Of a stretch of DNA of 64,000 nt, positions 10,814-23,649 are shown piece after piece; the first letter of the stretch is position 1; each line of letters starts with the position of its first letter. The stretch spans positions 4,627,620 to 4,691,619 of the forward strand of contig JAJEKV010000072.1 in the NCBI GenBank assembly GCA_021234155.1. The letters are read 5' to 3'. Position numbers and translations under genes: made by a program. Under the pieces are notes generated by a model that had not been told where the DNA came from, did not search any database, and saw only the letters and a program-made list of their open reading frames with translations. Origin of the DNA: Isoetes taiwanensis (lineage: Eukaryota; Streptophyta; Lycopodiopsida; Isoetales; Isoetaceae).

Positions 10814-10843
10814 ACGTACATCGTACTGAATTGAAGGACGAAT

Positions 10844-12969
10844 TTGTGCTTTTTTGGGGTACATTTTAGATGTACATCAAGATACTATGGTTTGTCGTTT
10901 TGTGTCAGATATGCAATGATTGCAAGATCATCCCTGACATTCCCCCCGAAATTCTTGGTTAACCACCGAACCACCGAACCAATTCGAATGGATCCGTCCC
11001 TCCCTTTCCGAAATTCCCCCCTTTCACAGGACGAACACCGAACGAATTCCAGAAGCAAACACATGCCAATTGAATCTACAAGAAATACAAATCAATTTCA
11101 ATCTATTCATGGAGGGTGAGAATTCCAATGGAAGTGATGGTTCTAAGCGCCAAGTATGCCGACATTGGCCGTGTTATGCCACAAAACAAATAAAGCATCG
11201 TGTTGACAGTCGGTGGATTGCATCCTCGATTCTTCGGGCAAACGCCGTCCAGATCAAAAATTAGTTTTTGTGATCGTTTGTTGCAAGATGACGAGCTTTT
11301 ACTGTTTTTGAACACATGTAATTGGAAATCCTTCGGGTTATTGTTATGAAATCAATGATCCGAAACTTGAAAGATGGGCTTCAAGAAGTAAAAGTCGCTA
11401 ATAGCAAAGATAAATTGGCTGCAAAACATTCACATTTATCAATGATTGTTGGAAAAAAAAGGAGATATAAACAAGAATGTTTCTTCAAAATTGCTAAAGA
11501 TCTGACCAAGAAATTTATCCAAAAGCTGCAAAGAAGAAGGAAGATAATGTCATTAAGTGGAGCAAATGTATGGGCTTTGGCGGGGAAGGATGCCAAGATC
11601 AAATAGAATCGATGATTCAATCAAATGTCAGGTTCGTGAATTTTGGCTTGACAATACCAAAGTTTCACCAAAGGTTAGAGATGTCATGAAGAGGAGAACA
11701 CAAGCAATACAATACCTTGATATCTCACAGGTTTGCTCTTGTAATTGAATCAATTCAGTTTTGGAGATTATGTTTTCTTCCAAAATTCTTTCATGACTTT
11801 CTTACGTACATTCTAGTTACATTCGAAAGTGACTGTTAATGAATACACATGGTTTTCATGAAATGTATTGCATTTTACATTATTTACATTTATACATTGT
11901 TTACATAGTAGCGAAATCTTGCGGTGATGTGCTATTAGGTACTTTTTTAGATGTACATCCATTAACACTTACATGTCCATGCTTGCATTTGCATTTACAT
12001 GTACTTGAATATCAAAATTACATCATTTTACATTTTAGTGTACTTTCGGGTAATGAAGCCAAACAAATGGACATATGTACATTAGTTGTACTAATATTGT
12101 AACATTAATGTGATGTACTAATATTGGAACATTAATTAGATGTACTTTGGATGTACATTGGATGTACATTGGATGTACTGAGAATGCATCGATGGAACCG
12201 CTGGTCTGTACATTAGATGTCTACCGATGTACATTAGATGTACATTAGATGTGCGATAATGAATCGATGGAAGGCGTTGGATGGACATGTTATGTACATA
12301 GAACATACATTAATTGTACAATAGTATAGTTCAATACTCTTTTTGGCATCCGGTTGCCGACATCATTTTGCTAACATGGTCTTTAATGCTTTTGTTATTG
12401 CGGTCGAGCTTTATCAGCGGTTTGTATATCGAGAATCCCGATACCAAAATTCGCCTTGACAGTTCGAAAGTATCCGAAACCTGATTGCATAAAGCTGAAG
12501 GAGAGAAACACATGTTGTTGTGTCAAACATGAGCAAGCGAATCTGTCTGAAAGGCCTTCAATGATATGAGGAGATCCCTACATGTTAATTGCACTAGCTT
12601 GCTGCTGCAGTGTCTATGCATCCCAACAAAACAATGGAGTATGTCAAGCAAACAAGAAGACTTTTGATAATGTTAGTATCTTGTGGAGGTCAACGGTTCG
12701 CGAGAAATATGTGACGGATGAATGGCATAAAGTAAAATGCATCAAAGGCTTAATGTGATGAATGTGGAGTGAAGAAATTAGACATCTGTCCAAACGAGGA
12801 AGATGGAATTGAGAATGTGGGTGGCGGCAAAGTATATGCATATGTCAATGAGCCATCCAAAAAAAGGTACATCCAGAAGGCTTAGATTAGTTGATCAGAA
12901 TGACAAAGCATCTGTTTTGTTAAAGAACATGAAAAATCAGCTTGCTAAGTTTACAGATCATAACTTTAC
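10844..12969 (+). pseudogene. Outer transposase gene, N-terminal half
   Basis: Exon-like pieces lie at about 11112-11264 (MEGENSNGSDGSKRQ), 11322-11606 (basic, RRRKIMSLSGANVWALAGKD), 11600-11720 (VREFWLDNTKVSPKVRDVM) and 12680-12969 (CDECGVKKLDICPNEE to AKFTDHNF). The FWLDNTKVSPKVRDVMK block matches the inner copy's FWLDNTKVSPKVRDVMKKR, so the assignment is firm. CxxC pairs suggest a zinc-binding region ahead of the catalytic domain. Small frame changes and an in-frame stop after RYIQKA show decay. The reading breaks off at HNFT exactly where the inner element starts. ATGTAC-rich DNA lies between the pieces and could be intronic. Confidence 0.75.
11930..12310. repeat. ATGTAC-rich cluster 1 in the outer transposon
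   Basis: TAGATGTACATTGGATGTAC-type words are packed here, mostly as GATGTACATT(A/G)GATGTAC. GTACAT is close to self-complementary (ATGTACAT is a perfect palindrome). Similar clusters occur at 23330-23400 and 27080-27300 in the same element. They may be binding sites for an element protein or simple-sequence growth. Confidence 0.65.
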
Positions 12970-12991
12970 AGGGTAGTTGCACGAAAGGGTG
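12970..12991 (+). repeat. Left terminal inverted repeat of inner transposon
   Basis: AGGGTAGTTGCACGAAAGGG then TG; exact reverse complement of 21970-21991. AC precedes it at 12968-12969. Confidence 0.92.
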
Positions 12992-13315
12992 GATAAAAAA
13001 AGGGCCCAAATTTTACATTTACAAAGGCAAAATGTAGGCAATATTTTGGAGGGGGGTCATTAATACCACAATTAATGGTTGGAGGTTTGGGGGGAACCAC
13101 ATTTGGAAGGATTTTGAACGTGTGTGTTTTCTCCGTCCCGCTCAACAAGCCACTCCCGAACTCTCTCTCTGTTAGCAAAGCTCTGTCTTGAGCAGTGGCC
13201 GATTCGAATCCTTACTTGACAATTCTTAGTTCCCTTCGCATCATAAGCTTCTTGGTCTTCTTAGAAGGGTGAAGGCGAGCACAATATCGAGGGTTTAGTT
13301 CTTAGGTTTGGGATC

Positions 13316-16300
13316 ATGACAAAGCCTCCATCTCGTGTTTCCCCCAGGAAATCACCACGTTTGAAGCCAATGCAAAGGTCTCCAAAGCATGCAGCAAAGA
13401 AAATGAAGGGTGGGACGTCTCCATCAGCAAAGAGAAAGCTACAAGTACATCAGCCCGAGTTTGAGAAGGTAGCGATTGAAACACCTTAGAAGCAACCATT
13501 TTGATACTCTTTATCGGGGCTTTTACAAATAGTGCAAGGAGTTTGGGGGAGTGAAGCTCCAGCAGTGAGGGGTTATCAGGAGAGTAGGATCGAGCCAGCA
13601 TGGATGCAAGACTTCTTTAAAATGTATGAGTTTGTTTTTAATAGGACAGAGGTAGCAAACCATCATATACCCACTGTACTTTGCTTTCGAGCATATGCTC
13701 TTCATTCCAAGGGCATAAATGTTGATTGGGGAAGAGCTAAAAGAGAGTGCAATGCATTTGCTAAAAGCTGCTCATAAGGAGTCCGACCTAAGCGAAGTTA
13801 TTACCTTGAAATCCTCAATGTGAAAGCCATGCATGGTAAATCAGCGAGTTGAAGAAGGGCAACACATGAAATTGATGGCATAATTGCTAGAAAGGAGATC
13901 CCATGACTCTTTAACTTTGAACAATCGATTGAAATCTTTTAAAAACAGAAGAAAGATAATAGAATCGGATGTATGTAAATTAGATTTGAAAGGAGTACTT
14001 TGAGCGAGAGTTATACAAAGCAAGGATGCTCAAGTGAAAGTTCAAATGGACAAGCTGGACTCCTTAAGAGCAAGCAAGCAACCAATTGATTTGCAACTTG
14101 CCTTGGCAGCTCACTTTGAAGAAGAAAAAAAAGTTTGGTTATGGAGATGGATGCCTTCTTTGAAACCAATTGAGAACCTTTGCAATGAATTGGCTGAATT
14201 GGATGCTTACATCCAAAGACATAACGACAAATCTGGAGGCAAATACTTGATTAGTATGAGCAGGATCAATGAGATAATAGATCAAATGGAGAAATCTGGT
14301 GTAATGTCATTGCATCCTGCTCTCACGTTCATGGACCGGATCGATAGCATCCACATCTCATGTGATTACAACATGTACCGGTTGTAATGACTCCCTCGAG
14401 TCTACCATGGTGATAATGGTATGTTGTGGACATCCTCACGCCTATTATGTCTAGCCTTTTAGGGTGTCTACAACGAACGGTCGCGATACGAATGTTCTTT
14501 GGCGAGAAGGGTTTTGCCGAATCATTGGAATGCCAGGTTCAGGTCAGTAAGACCTTGTTTATTGAATGCATGGATCTGTTGAAGTTTTTACATACAGTCT
14601 TAAGTGTTTCATTTGTACATAGATTTGAATCTTTCTTGCCTTAGAATAAATGCACTTGAATGTATTTTAATTGTAATTGGATCTTTGTTTTGAGCAGTTC
14701 TTTTTCACATCTGTAATTTCATAATGGTTTATGTATTTTCTCTTTATATGTACATATAACATGCTAGAATGCAAATGAGATTATGATTACATCTATCTTT
14801 CTAGTTTTCTATTACATTTACAGCAGTCATGTTGGTAGATATTATTATACTATAAGTGTACATTTGTTTTACCACCGATTTACATCTAGTTTGCAAATTT
14901 TTTAGCTTTTTTTTTCATTGACATGAATTTTTCCTTTACATTTACCTTTTGACATGTTGGGATGTACATGTTAACAAGATAATACAATTAATTTACTCAC
15001 AAATTTCTTCAATGTAGATATGGATAGCATCAAGAAACCAGCTGACCACATTGTGGTAGTATGTAGTATTGATGTATATTTGCATTGCATGTTTGTGACT
15101 TCATTGTTACTTGGTTTAGGGTTGCACGAAGAAATTTCATGGAAAAGGGTTGAAATTGACATCACGAGGAGTCCTCGGAGCTGAAACATCGGGGAAAGGA
15201 TGATGTCCTTGGTAGTGAAACTCCATCCACATCTAGGTCGCTGTGAAAGAAACAATCTTTGACAATGTGGAGGACAAAGCACATTGAGCAGAACTTGATA
15301 GAAGATGTGGAAGGTGAGATCCCACTTGTAGGTGAGATCCCAAATGTGGAAACAGAGTTGGCTTTGTTGCAGCAGCAACACGAGCCATTCAATAGTAAGT
15401 GTCTCTAACTACATTCTTACTGTTTTAATTTAGTGCTGAACTCAAAAGCCTGAACTTGCCATTTTTCGGTGAGCGGGCTGATTTAAATAGTGAGCAATCT
15501 GATCCATTAAGCTGCCACCAAAGAATTCAATATCAGGTGCATATTTTTAATGTTCTTTATCTCTATACCAAATTTGTATTGGGGTTTTAATTTGTTGGTG
15601 GTAGATGACACGGGAGAGGAGAGCCTACAAGTGAAAGGGGTAGCTGAATTGGAGAGCCTAGATCTTGAAAGGGCATGCAAAGTTGCAACAAGGCTTTTGT
15701 AGAGGTGTTAAGTGAAAAAGGAGGGCGAGCGACAAAGTTAAAAAGAAAGGTAGATTCAAGAAAGGAAGCAACAAATGTAAAAGGTGAGACTTACTGTTTT
15801 GGGTGTTTAGTTTAGGGTTTAATTTCTTGGAATTGTAATTATAGGCATCATTAACTCTTCTATGCTAATGCCTAATTCTAATATTAAGCATATGAATACA
15901 TCTCTGACTACATACACTTATTTTTGTAGGCATAAGACTGCTCAATCGAGAATTTCTTTGCAAGGTATTTGTGTATGTTTTTTTTAAAACAATTGTAATC
16001 ATTTCAAGTTAACATTCTATTATTCTTTGTAGAATGGTGGAGAACATGAAGGCGTTGAAGGCTCGCACTCCACTTTTCCCATTCAAGAATAGCCAGCCTA
16101 AACCTCAATGAAAGTGGTTGATATAGACATTGAAGCTTTGTCTTGTGACCAACTTCGAGGATGACAAACCGCCTTGTGGAACTCTATGGTAGGTGATTTT
16201 CCATTCTTTCCGTGTTTTGAAGCATTTATCAAGATTTGGAAAGCTTTTTTACGAATATGCTCTTATTTGTGACCTTGTGCTCAATTAGGTATTTGCATGA

Positions 16301-17130
16301 TAAAGCTGCAGAGAGGGTGGAAGCGAGAATCCATATCTTCTCTGCTTACAATTACTTTTTTATTCAAGGAGGCTTCAAGCAACAAGAAAAGAAATGATGC
16401 ATCGAAGTCTGCGTGAAGCCTTGATGAAGCAAGGACTTCTTTGGGCTAGTCATGGCTAAATGCCAATACATCCTCGTACACTGTACTTGAGAAAGCGAAC
16501 GCCGTCTTTGGCCATATTTGCTCTTTGCGAGAGCAAATCTAAAGTTCTCGATGCACCAGCTTTGTACATATCTGAACCCTTTAAATGGCTTTGCCACAAA
16601 TGAAAAAGGCAATTAGAGGGTATGACATCCCTTTGATATGTTTTTTATTTCAATTAATCTCAATGTTTTGCTAAATCTTACATGACTATTTTATATCGCG
16701 CGGACTACACGCTTGATTTTGATGAGTCGGACATCAAAGGAATGGATTACTTGAGGAAAAATAACATCAAAGGTATAAATTACGTTGAAGTACCACAACA
16801 ACGACTTGACATCTTGCGGGCTGTTTGTGATGGCATTTATGCACAAGTTTGTTGACCTACTTATTTACGGAAAAGACTCAAAGGTACATTATTAATGATC
16901 AATTTGAAATTGGCACATTATTTCCTTTTTAATGATCAATTCTAACATTGGCACATTATTATATCTTGCAGATTACACAAGGCGGGTTTACGTATGAGTA
17001 TGCCCTTTCACGGCTGACCAGGTCTTGATAGGCGGCTCTCATTAGTGAGAGTGGTGGCTGCTCAACGATAGCTTCTATAGAACAAGCACGGGCGGATGCA
17101 CTCGAAGAGTCATTTGGTAGTTAAATCTTC
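13316..17130 (+). pseudogene. Second conserved gene of the transposon family, inner copy
   Basis: It starts near 13316 with a strongly basic N-terminus (SPRKSPRLKP, RSPKHAAKKMKGG), likely nuclear or DNA-binding, and an exon ends at a GTAGCG donor-like site near 13468. The next piece, 13520-13777, reads VWGSEAPAVRGY, DFFKMYEFVFNR and CFRAYALHSKGINVDW. It aligns with the outer copy's VWGEAQK, FFKYYELVYGKK and CRAFALHLKGRLVDW. A further piece at 14034-14387 has a charged, probably coiled-coil middle and ends MSLHPALTFMDRIDSIHIS; the outer copy has the comparable FDFMGRAGPIVLT. Weaker pieces run through 15.6-17.1 kb. No known domain is recognised. Presence in both copies argues for a role in the element's life cycle. 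Confidence 0.6.
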
Positions 17131-17329
17131 CTTGGATGCCACCGCCGGTCTCGGACATGTCCTTGAACTTGCGGTCTTGAATGTTTAAATTATATTTTTT
17201 CGGGTCTAAATAAATTTGGTATATTGTGCATGTCAAGCCGATTCTCATGGCGAGATGGAATGTAAAGCTGATTCAATTTAAACATTTCTCTTATTCAAAT
17301 TTATCATGTTTTATTGTTGGCGGGTTTAG

Positions 17330-17998
17330 GGAAAAGAAAGGTCTTAGTATTTGATATTGATGGAGGATTGGGTTGTCGACATCCAAGGATGAGTTCTCGG
17401 CTGCAAAAACCACGGCATGCTAGGCGATAGAGATAGGGGATAGAGTGTATATATGCAGGCCCGGCATGAGGGTCTTCCTCTATTATGCACATGCCATTAA
17501 CTTTGATTTGGGGATATGGTCCGAGCTGCCACTTAGTTTAGTATGCGGCATAATTGAGCGACTAAAAGTAGAGGGCTTTCGGATCTGAAATTCATATTTG
17601 GAAGAAGTAGATGTTGGGTGCTTCCATTTAGAATAAACCCGTCAAAAAATCTTTATGTGAAGAACTTGGAAGTTATTTCAGCTGAATTTCCCAAGTATCA
17701 TAGGAGGGCTCTGTTGTTTGATGATGCACAATACAAGTGCTCATTAAATCCCTATACTCATACATTTGTATACCACCATGGACACTTAACAAACAAAATG
17801 ATAAGCGTTATGACCGCACTCTACCCTGGATTGAAGGGCTCCCATAATGCGGATGAGATTTCAACATCATTGAGGGATCACCCGTTTCATTCACCAATTG
17901 ATGCATTTGACAAGTTGGTTATGGAGCGGATCACATATGAGTATGGCGGTTCGGATGCAATTGCGGGCTGCATGCACTCACACATGTATGGTCGATGA
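17330..17998 (+). CDS. FCP1/NIF-type HAD phosphatase domain carried by the inner transposon
   Basis: After a splice-acceptor-like TTTAG (17325-17329) the frame reads KRKVLVFDIDGGLG, matching the DLDG(T/L)LV box of FCP1-homology phosphatases; both aspartates are present and the usual threonine is glycine. Then come CRPGMRVF and FLYYAHAINFDLGIWSELP (about 17460-17530), matching the 'RP...FL....FEVGIWSS' block. Next is ALLFDDAQYKCSLNPYTHT (about 17708-17765), matching 'LL(I/L)DDSPYK...NP.NAI', with an aspartate pair at the site of the third HAD motif. The domain is split by at least one small intron or break. Family members dephosphorylate proteins such as the RNA polymerase II tail, but the substrate here is unknown. 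I see no counterpart in the outer element, so it is probably captured cargo. Confidence 0.65.
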
Positions 17999-18983
17999 CC
18001 TCGATGACGAGGAGACAAGTTCTTCGGCGAGAAGCCGCGCGGGCTCGAGCGAGCGTATATCCCGGCACCCATGGCGATGAGGCTGCTGCTATGGCAGCAT
18101 ATTTAGACTGCCTTTCGGATCATCATGAGCTCCCGCCTTGCATACTTTAAGAGGTAATTAATTAATAGTCTTCTAAAGATTAAGTAAAAGTATTACGTGT
18201 ACTAACCATCTCATGTTGTTTATCGATCACGGGCCCCAACTTCATACATGTGGAACTAAATGAAGATATGTGAAAGGAGTTGACATGTAACATATTGACA
18301 TGAGATGAAGTGAAATTTTGTAAAAACATATTGTAACTTTTTCTTCATATTGTAACGAAACATATTGTAACGGATCTTCATCTTTAAATACAAAAATTTT
18401 GTCCACTTTTAAATGACAATATTTGCACATTCTTGACTTGTATAGTAGCATGTAAGTCTGCAATTTTCAGTTCAAAGATAAGGCACAAAAAATCATGCAT
18501 AAAAAGATCATGCATAAAAAGTTTGATTTGATGTCCATTGAATGTAAATCGGATGTATTTTGTAATTAAATGCGGGTCATTGACCTAGTTTTGACCTAGT
18601 CAATGTATTCAATTACTCCCAATCGGTTAGAGATATCTCGCCCGGACTTTTCACACAACCTTCCTCATACAATTAGAGCACACAATACAATTGATTTGGC
18701 ATGAAAATGATGAATCTGATAAATATGGTAAACAATTTTATGTGACGGTCATTTTCGCCTTAGGGATTTGCATAAAAAGCTGTCTTCGGTTTACATACGA
18801 TCTACAATCTGGGGGCAGATTTCCCAAAAGCATTTCATGCGGTAATTGGATAATTCATATGCATAAGCAACACCTTTTATTTTATCTGGGGTGGCTCCAA
18901 TGGAAATCTAGCCCCTATCGCGGTTCGGGATGGACAAGGGCCTTCTTTCCTTTAAGTAATTTATACTTCGATGGCGGCCGGTA

Positions 18984-21847
18984 TTAGCTGAAAATATTCA
19001 CCGATATAACTTCATCACCACGGTAAAATTGATTCCCATAGTCATCCATGGCGTCTACTTCAAGAGCATGTTTCACTTCCGTGCATTGTATGATATAATA
19101 GGCCACCCCTTCATAATTATGCGGGCTGCGAATGATCGAAGTAATCTCAACTTGGATTGTCTCATCCACATTGTCTATGTCATTTGCCCACAAGTCTTGT
19201 AGCTCATTCTCATCATCTCCTAGGATTACATTCTGATTTGTAGGCTCTAGTTTTCTTAAATCCCACTTACCACAATGGCCAACATTCTCACAAGCGGGCC
19301 AATCAAAACTTATGCATGCCTTGCAAAAACATGAAAAAGAGACCGCATAGTAGCTTGGTTGGATCACTAGGGTCTATCGATGAGGCGCAATGAATTGTGC
19401 GCACACCTTTGGTGGCAACACGTCAAGTCTTTGTCTTCTGTCAATGTTAGTAACCTCCCAAAAAACCCGTTCCACATCTGATTTTTTTTCTCTCAAAACA
19501 TCACAAGCAGTTTTAGCATTTATGACCACCTTGCCCTCCTTCTTTCTTTGTTCTGCCTCAAGCCATAGCTTCGCAATAGCCCCTTCTCCATCATGTGTGC
19601 CTTTACCATGTCCTGAACCAAAAAAATTCCATTGCATTCTTATTTTATGTTCATGATGATACCTGGTTACATGATAGAATGCTCGTCTCGATTTGAATTG
19701 GGCTGCACACCCGTCAGACCAAACTAAGTGAAACTTCTTCTCACTGCCATCGTTTTCTTGCAACCACTTAAGATGCAACCTGAATGCATCCTGTACAAAG
19801 TGAGTATCATGTGTCTTATCATCTGAAATGAAGAAGTGCACACATTTCCTCATTTTTCCATTAACCTTGAACATTGTGATATGAACTAAAATGCTGATCT
19901 GCTCGTTGTACCAATGTTGCGCCTGGATCTCATTGAATGGTTTGAGTATAATTCTCGAGAAATCAACAACCGATAGTACAAAGATCATCATCGAAGTGTT
20001 CTAATGGATTCCTTGAATTGCTTGCTTTGCCAATGTGCCACAAAGTTATGATGTACAAATTTAGCCATATGATCAAACATATTATCTAACATGCATTTTA
20101 CCTTCTTTGTTCTTGTCAATCGGAAAACTTCAGCCGAGAACTTTCTTTCTTGAAGGTTCATTCCATAGCTATAGGCTTGCCATGCAACAGGTTCTTCAAT
20201 GCTTTCACTCTCCTCCCTTGGACATAATTCAATCTTCTTTTTTCCACAATTTCCACAAGCTGAACTTATACATTTTTAGATAGTGCCACTCCTCATCTTA
20301 CGCTCTATCACATACCATGGCTCTCCAAAGCATCTTGACATTCTCAAATGTCCTTTTCTTTTTTGCGACAAATTCGGCAGCATTGTCTTACGAGTTGCAA
20401 ATTCTCGGTTGCAAGAAGCAGTTCTCATGAACTTTGACCTCATCATATTAAATGCTTTCCTAAACAAATCTGCTTTTGCTTTCGTGTTTGACACAACAGC
20501 AAGTGTTTCTTTCTTTTAGCTTCCGTATGCATGTTGGTTTTAAGTATATAAAACTGTCTAATGCCAATTCCAACATCGGGATCTTTGATCCACAAAGTTA
20601 CGATATAATTCAGACTGTAAAATGCATAGAAGCGAGTTTACATCAATACATTTTCAAGATTTCAAATACATCTACTATAGCTTCACATACAAATTACAAT
20701 CTTGTCCACATCCTACATTTATTACAGCTTTCACATCTATTACACATCCTACATCTTTCACATCCTTACTTTCAAGAGTCTACCTCTGTAATGAATTTGA
20801 ACAATTGGGAAGAAATGTAAAAGCGAGAATTTGAGAACTTGTACAACCATAAAGCAAAGTAAATTTTTCCTATTATTACACTCATAAGGTAAATTAGAAA
20901 GAATTATGAATATTGTTTCAATGTAAAGAATAACACCCAAATACATATATTTGTATAATCAAATCAAGGCAATGTATAATTTGTACGTGTAATGTCAATG
21001 TATTGAATTGCACGTAATCCTTTTCTTCATCACATCTCTAACTTTTGGTGAGACTTTTGTGTTATCCAACCAAAATTGGGCAATCAAATTCTTCATAGCC
21101 TGATCTACAACATTTGTTACGGGTTTTCGACCTGCTAATGCCCATAGATTTGCTCCACCTAATGACATTTCCTTCCTTCTTTTTCTTTGCCAAGGCTCAT
21201 ATTCGTGGATGTAATTTCAACAATTTGGCTGCCTTTATGCGCTTCAATGATTCTCCCTCTTTTCCAACTACCATAGCAAGAGCGAGTGTTTAGCGACAAG
21301 TTTATCATTGCTATTTGCTCTTTTCACCTCTTGAAGGCCATCCCTGAGATTTTTTACCATTTTTTCCTTCACAATAGCCTCTTGAGGGCTTCCCAAGGAT
21401 GGGTTCGACAGAGAAAACATAACCTTTTATCTGCAAGAGTCTTTTTGGCAAAAAGTAATTTGGTGTTTTGGGTCCAAATTAGAGACTTGTTGCACAATAA
21501 GATCAACAGCTTCATTCACCTTTCTTCTTACACCTTTTATCACATATCCAGCATCACAAGATTTTCGTTTTGACTTCCCTTGGGAACCTGTTGGGTTCTT
21601 GCCCTGATCTGATTCATCGAGTCTGAGTCTTCGCTCTTGCTTCCAACCTACCTTCTTCCATAGCCGTCACCCAAAACAATGAATTACGCCCTTTGTAAAA
21701 AACAAGATCAAAATGGGGCTTTTTCGATTTTTTAGGTTCGATTGATCTGGGAACAGATTGAATCGGTTGGGAGGAGAATTCGAGGGAGTCCGAAATCGAA
21801 GGTGATTCCAATTTCAAATTCATTGCACGAATTTTGTTAGTTACCAT
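18984..21847 (-). pseudogene. DDE-like transposase gene of the inner transposon
   Basis: On the minus strand the N-terminal piece (21847-21614) starts MVTNKIRAMNLKLESPSISD. A middle piece carries FWLDNTKVSPKVRDVMKKR (about 21000-21080), then a CGNCGKKKIELCP zinc-binding block, HMAKFVHHNFVAHWQSKQ and a long frame at 19991-19374. That frame has VLSVVDFS, ISDDKTHDTHFVQDAF, LVWSDGCAAQFKSRRAF and NFFGSGHGKGTHDGEGA; the D, WSDG and HGKG..DG.GA motifs are the likely catalytic core. The last piece (19367-18984) has CFCKACISF and HALEVDAMDDYGNQFY. Similar proteins with WSDGC(A/S)xQFK and HGKGxxDG motifs occur in plants and animals, but I do not know a settled superfamily name. A frame change between the zinc block and the core suggests inactivation. 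Confidence 0.8.
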
Positions 21848-21969
21848 AATTAAATATGGAATCTTTCACGTTGGTTGCTAGCATTAAATGTCATGTAAAA
21901 TCTAATTTTTTCCCCCTAACTACACTAACCTAGTGTAACCTATTATTACATTATACAAGAAATATGAGA

Positions 21970-21991
21970 CACCCTTTCGTGCAACTACCCT
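21970..21991 (-). repeat. Right terminal inverted repeat of inner transposon
   Basis: Reverse complement of 12970-12991; followed by AC (21992-21993), the second copy of the 2-bp target duplication. The outer transposase frame resumes in the next codon. Confidence 0.92.
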
Positions 21992-23267
21992 ACAGCACAC
22001 TGGCAGAGCAAACAGTGTAAAAGATGTGTTGAGAAACTCTCGGATAATAGTGTGTTGTCTGTTGTTGACTTTGTAGAGAACTACACATTGAAACCAGGGA
22101 CAGAAGTGCAATCCGAGCATTGGAATCCTGATCAAATTAGTATTTTGGTCCATATTTCAATGATGAAAATAGAAGGTAAGCTTAAAAAAACAGTGCATTT
22201 CTATGTTTCAGATGACAGGAAGCATGACACTCATTTTGTGCAACATGGTTTTAAATTACATTTTGGGTGGCTTAAGAATAATGGAGGTGGACACATAAAC
22301 CTTCATTATGTGTGGTCGGATGGTTGTGCATCTCAATTCAAATCTGCACGGGCATGGTATGGAATCTGTAGATACCATGTTGAAAATAAAATTCGAGTGA
22401 TATAGAATTTCTTTGGATCTGGCCATGGGAAAGGCACACATGATGGCGAGGCTGGTATAGCAAAGTTGTGGCTTGAGAGCGAAGCAGAGAAAACAAAATG
22501 GCATGCCGGTGGTAGTCGCGTAAACGGCTTGTGCGGTTTTAAGGGCCAAGGAATCCCGGATTGTGAAAGGGTGTTTTGGGAGGTTGGAAAACAGATGTGA
22601 ACAGGCAAGCAAGCATTCAATTGCAAGACTTTACGGTACTCAGCCGGATACATTCGTGTCAACTATAAACCCAGCAGATCCAACAAAGTTGCTATGCGAC
22701 CACTCTCGTGCTTTTGTGATGCTTGCATTAACTTCAATTGGTTGAATTGTGAGAACATTAAACATTGTGGAGAATGGTCTCTAAAAGTTTGGAGCCCACA
22801 GATCATATTGCCTCTCGTGTTGAAGCTGAAAATGATGTGGATGTTTTGTATGCGAGAGGGGCAGGCTGGTTTGGATGACAACTTGTAGCAGTTTTTTCGG
22901 ATGTATTTGTGTCTTTTGCGGTGGCCGGAGACAATGTGGAAGGTGTTTCATACTATGTTCTCATGTGCACCAGGGAAAAGCATGCATTGGAAGAAGATTC
23001 AATTGATGACTATGGAAATGAATACTCTGCTGGCACTAGTGTCATTGAAGGACAATATTATGAACTAATCCCGGGCGCCACAATAAGTATAAACCGCTTC
23101 CTACTAAGAATGTTTTGGTACTGGGAGAACCGTGATTGGGGTTGAATCCCATTCAAGAAAGTAAAACACAAATTTGAAGGGGCAAGCCACTGACATTTCA
23201 CTTGCCAGATGAAGTCCATGAGACATTGTTATCACAACTTCCAGCAATTGTAGATGACATGGACTAA
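21992..23267 (+). pseudogene. Outer transposase gene, C-terminal half
   Basis: It resumes with AHWQSKQCKRCVEKL and VLSVVDFVENY, then ISILVHISMMKIEGK, YVSDDRKHDTHFVQHGF, YVWSDGCASQFKSARAWYG and FFGSGHGKGTHDGEAG. These are the same motif order as the inner copy, with clear but incomplete identity. An in-frame TAG stands where the inner copy has tryptophan (IRMQWNFFG), and more frame changes follow. Later pieces have CFCDACINFNW (22694-22740) and HALEEDSIDDYGNEY (22981-23025), and the frame ends QLPAIVDDMD with TAA at 23265. The stops show that this copy cannot make a full transposase. Confidence 0.8.
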
Positions 23268-23329
23268 GTCAGATCTGTAGTACTTTCCAGAAATATTGTA
23301 TAAGAACTGAAGAACTGGACTACTTCAGA

Positions 23330-23400
23330 AGTGCATTATGTACATCAATGTACATAAGATGTACAACACATGTACATCTTATGTACATCTGTTGTACATT
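23330..23400. repeat. ATGTAC-rich cluster 2 in the outer transposon
   Basis: Five to six ATGTAC words occur in 70 bp, including the near-palindrome AAGATGTACAACACATGTACATCTT. It lies just after the transposase stop, between the two converging genes, where a shared terminator or regulatory hairpin would be plausible. Confidence 0.6.
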
Positions 23401-23649
23401 CCAGAAATATTATAAAAATTTGTTAAGTGTAAGTTGATTAGAATTGAACACAAGAAAGTTGAATTGCATAAACATTAAAAATGGTTTCAGTCATGGCAAA
23501 GATAAGAAATGGACAGGTTTTCATGTACAAATGGTTGATATATTTATATTGTGGACATAAATACAACACACCCGAAAATGAGCATGGCTCATAATTCATG
23601 ACCAAGCTTCAAAATGTCAGTAGGAGCCTGATATCTTATGACTATTGCA

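Larger units (their letters stand above)
12970..21991. mobile_element. Inner 9.0-kb DNA transposon inserted in the outer transposase gene
   Basis: The ends are perfect 22-bp inverted repeats beginning AGGGTAGTTGCACGAAAGGG (12970-12991 and 21970-21991). AC flanks both sides, and removing the element plus one AC restores CATAACTTTACAGCACACTGG, the codons H-N-F-T-A-H-W of the outer transposase. This proves both the borders and a 2-bp target duplication. The element is inverted relative to its host copy. It has a transposase gene on the minus strand at its right side, and a second gene plus an FCP1-like domain on the plus strand at its left. Frame breaks suggest it is now inactive, but it is younger than the outer copy. 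Confidence 0.92.
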
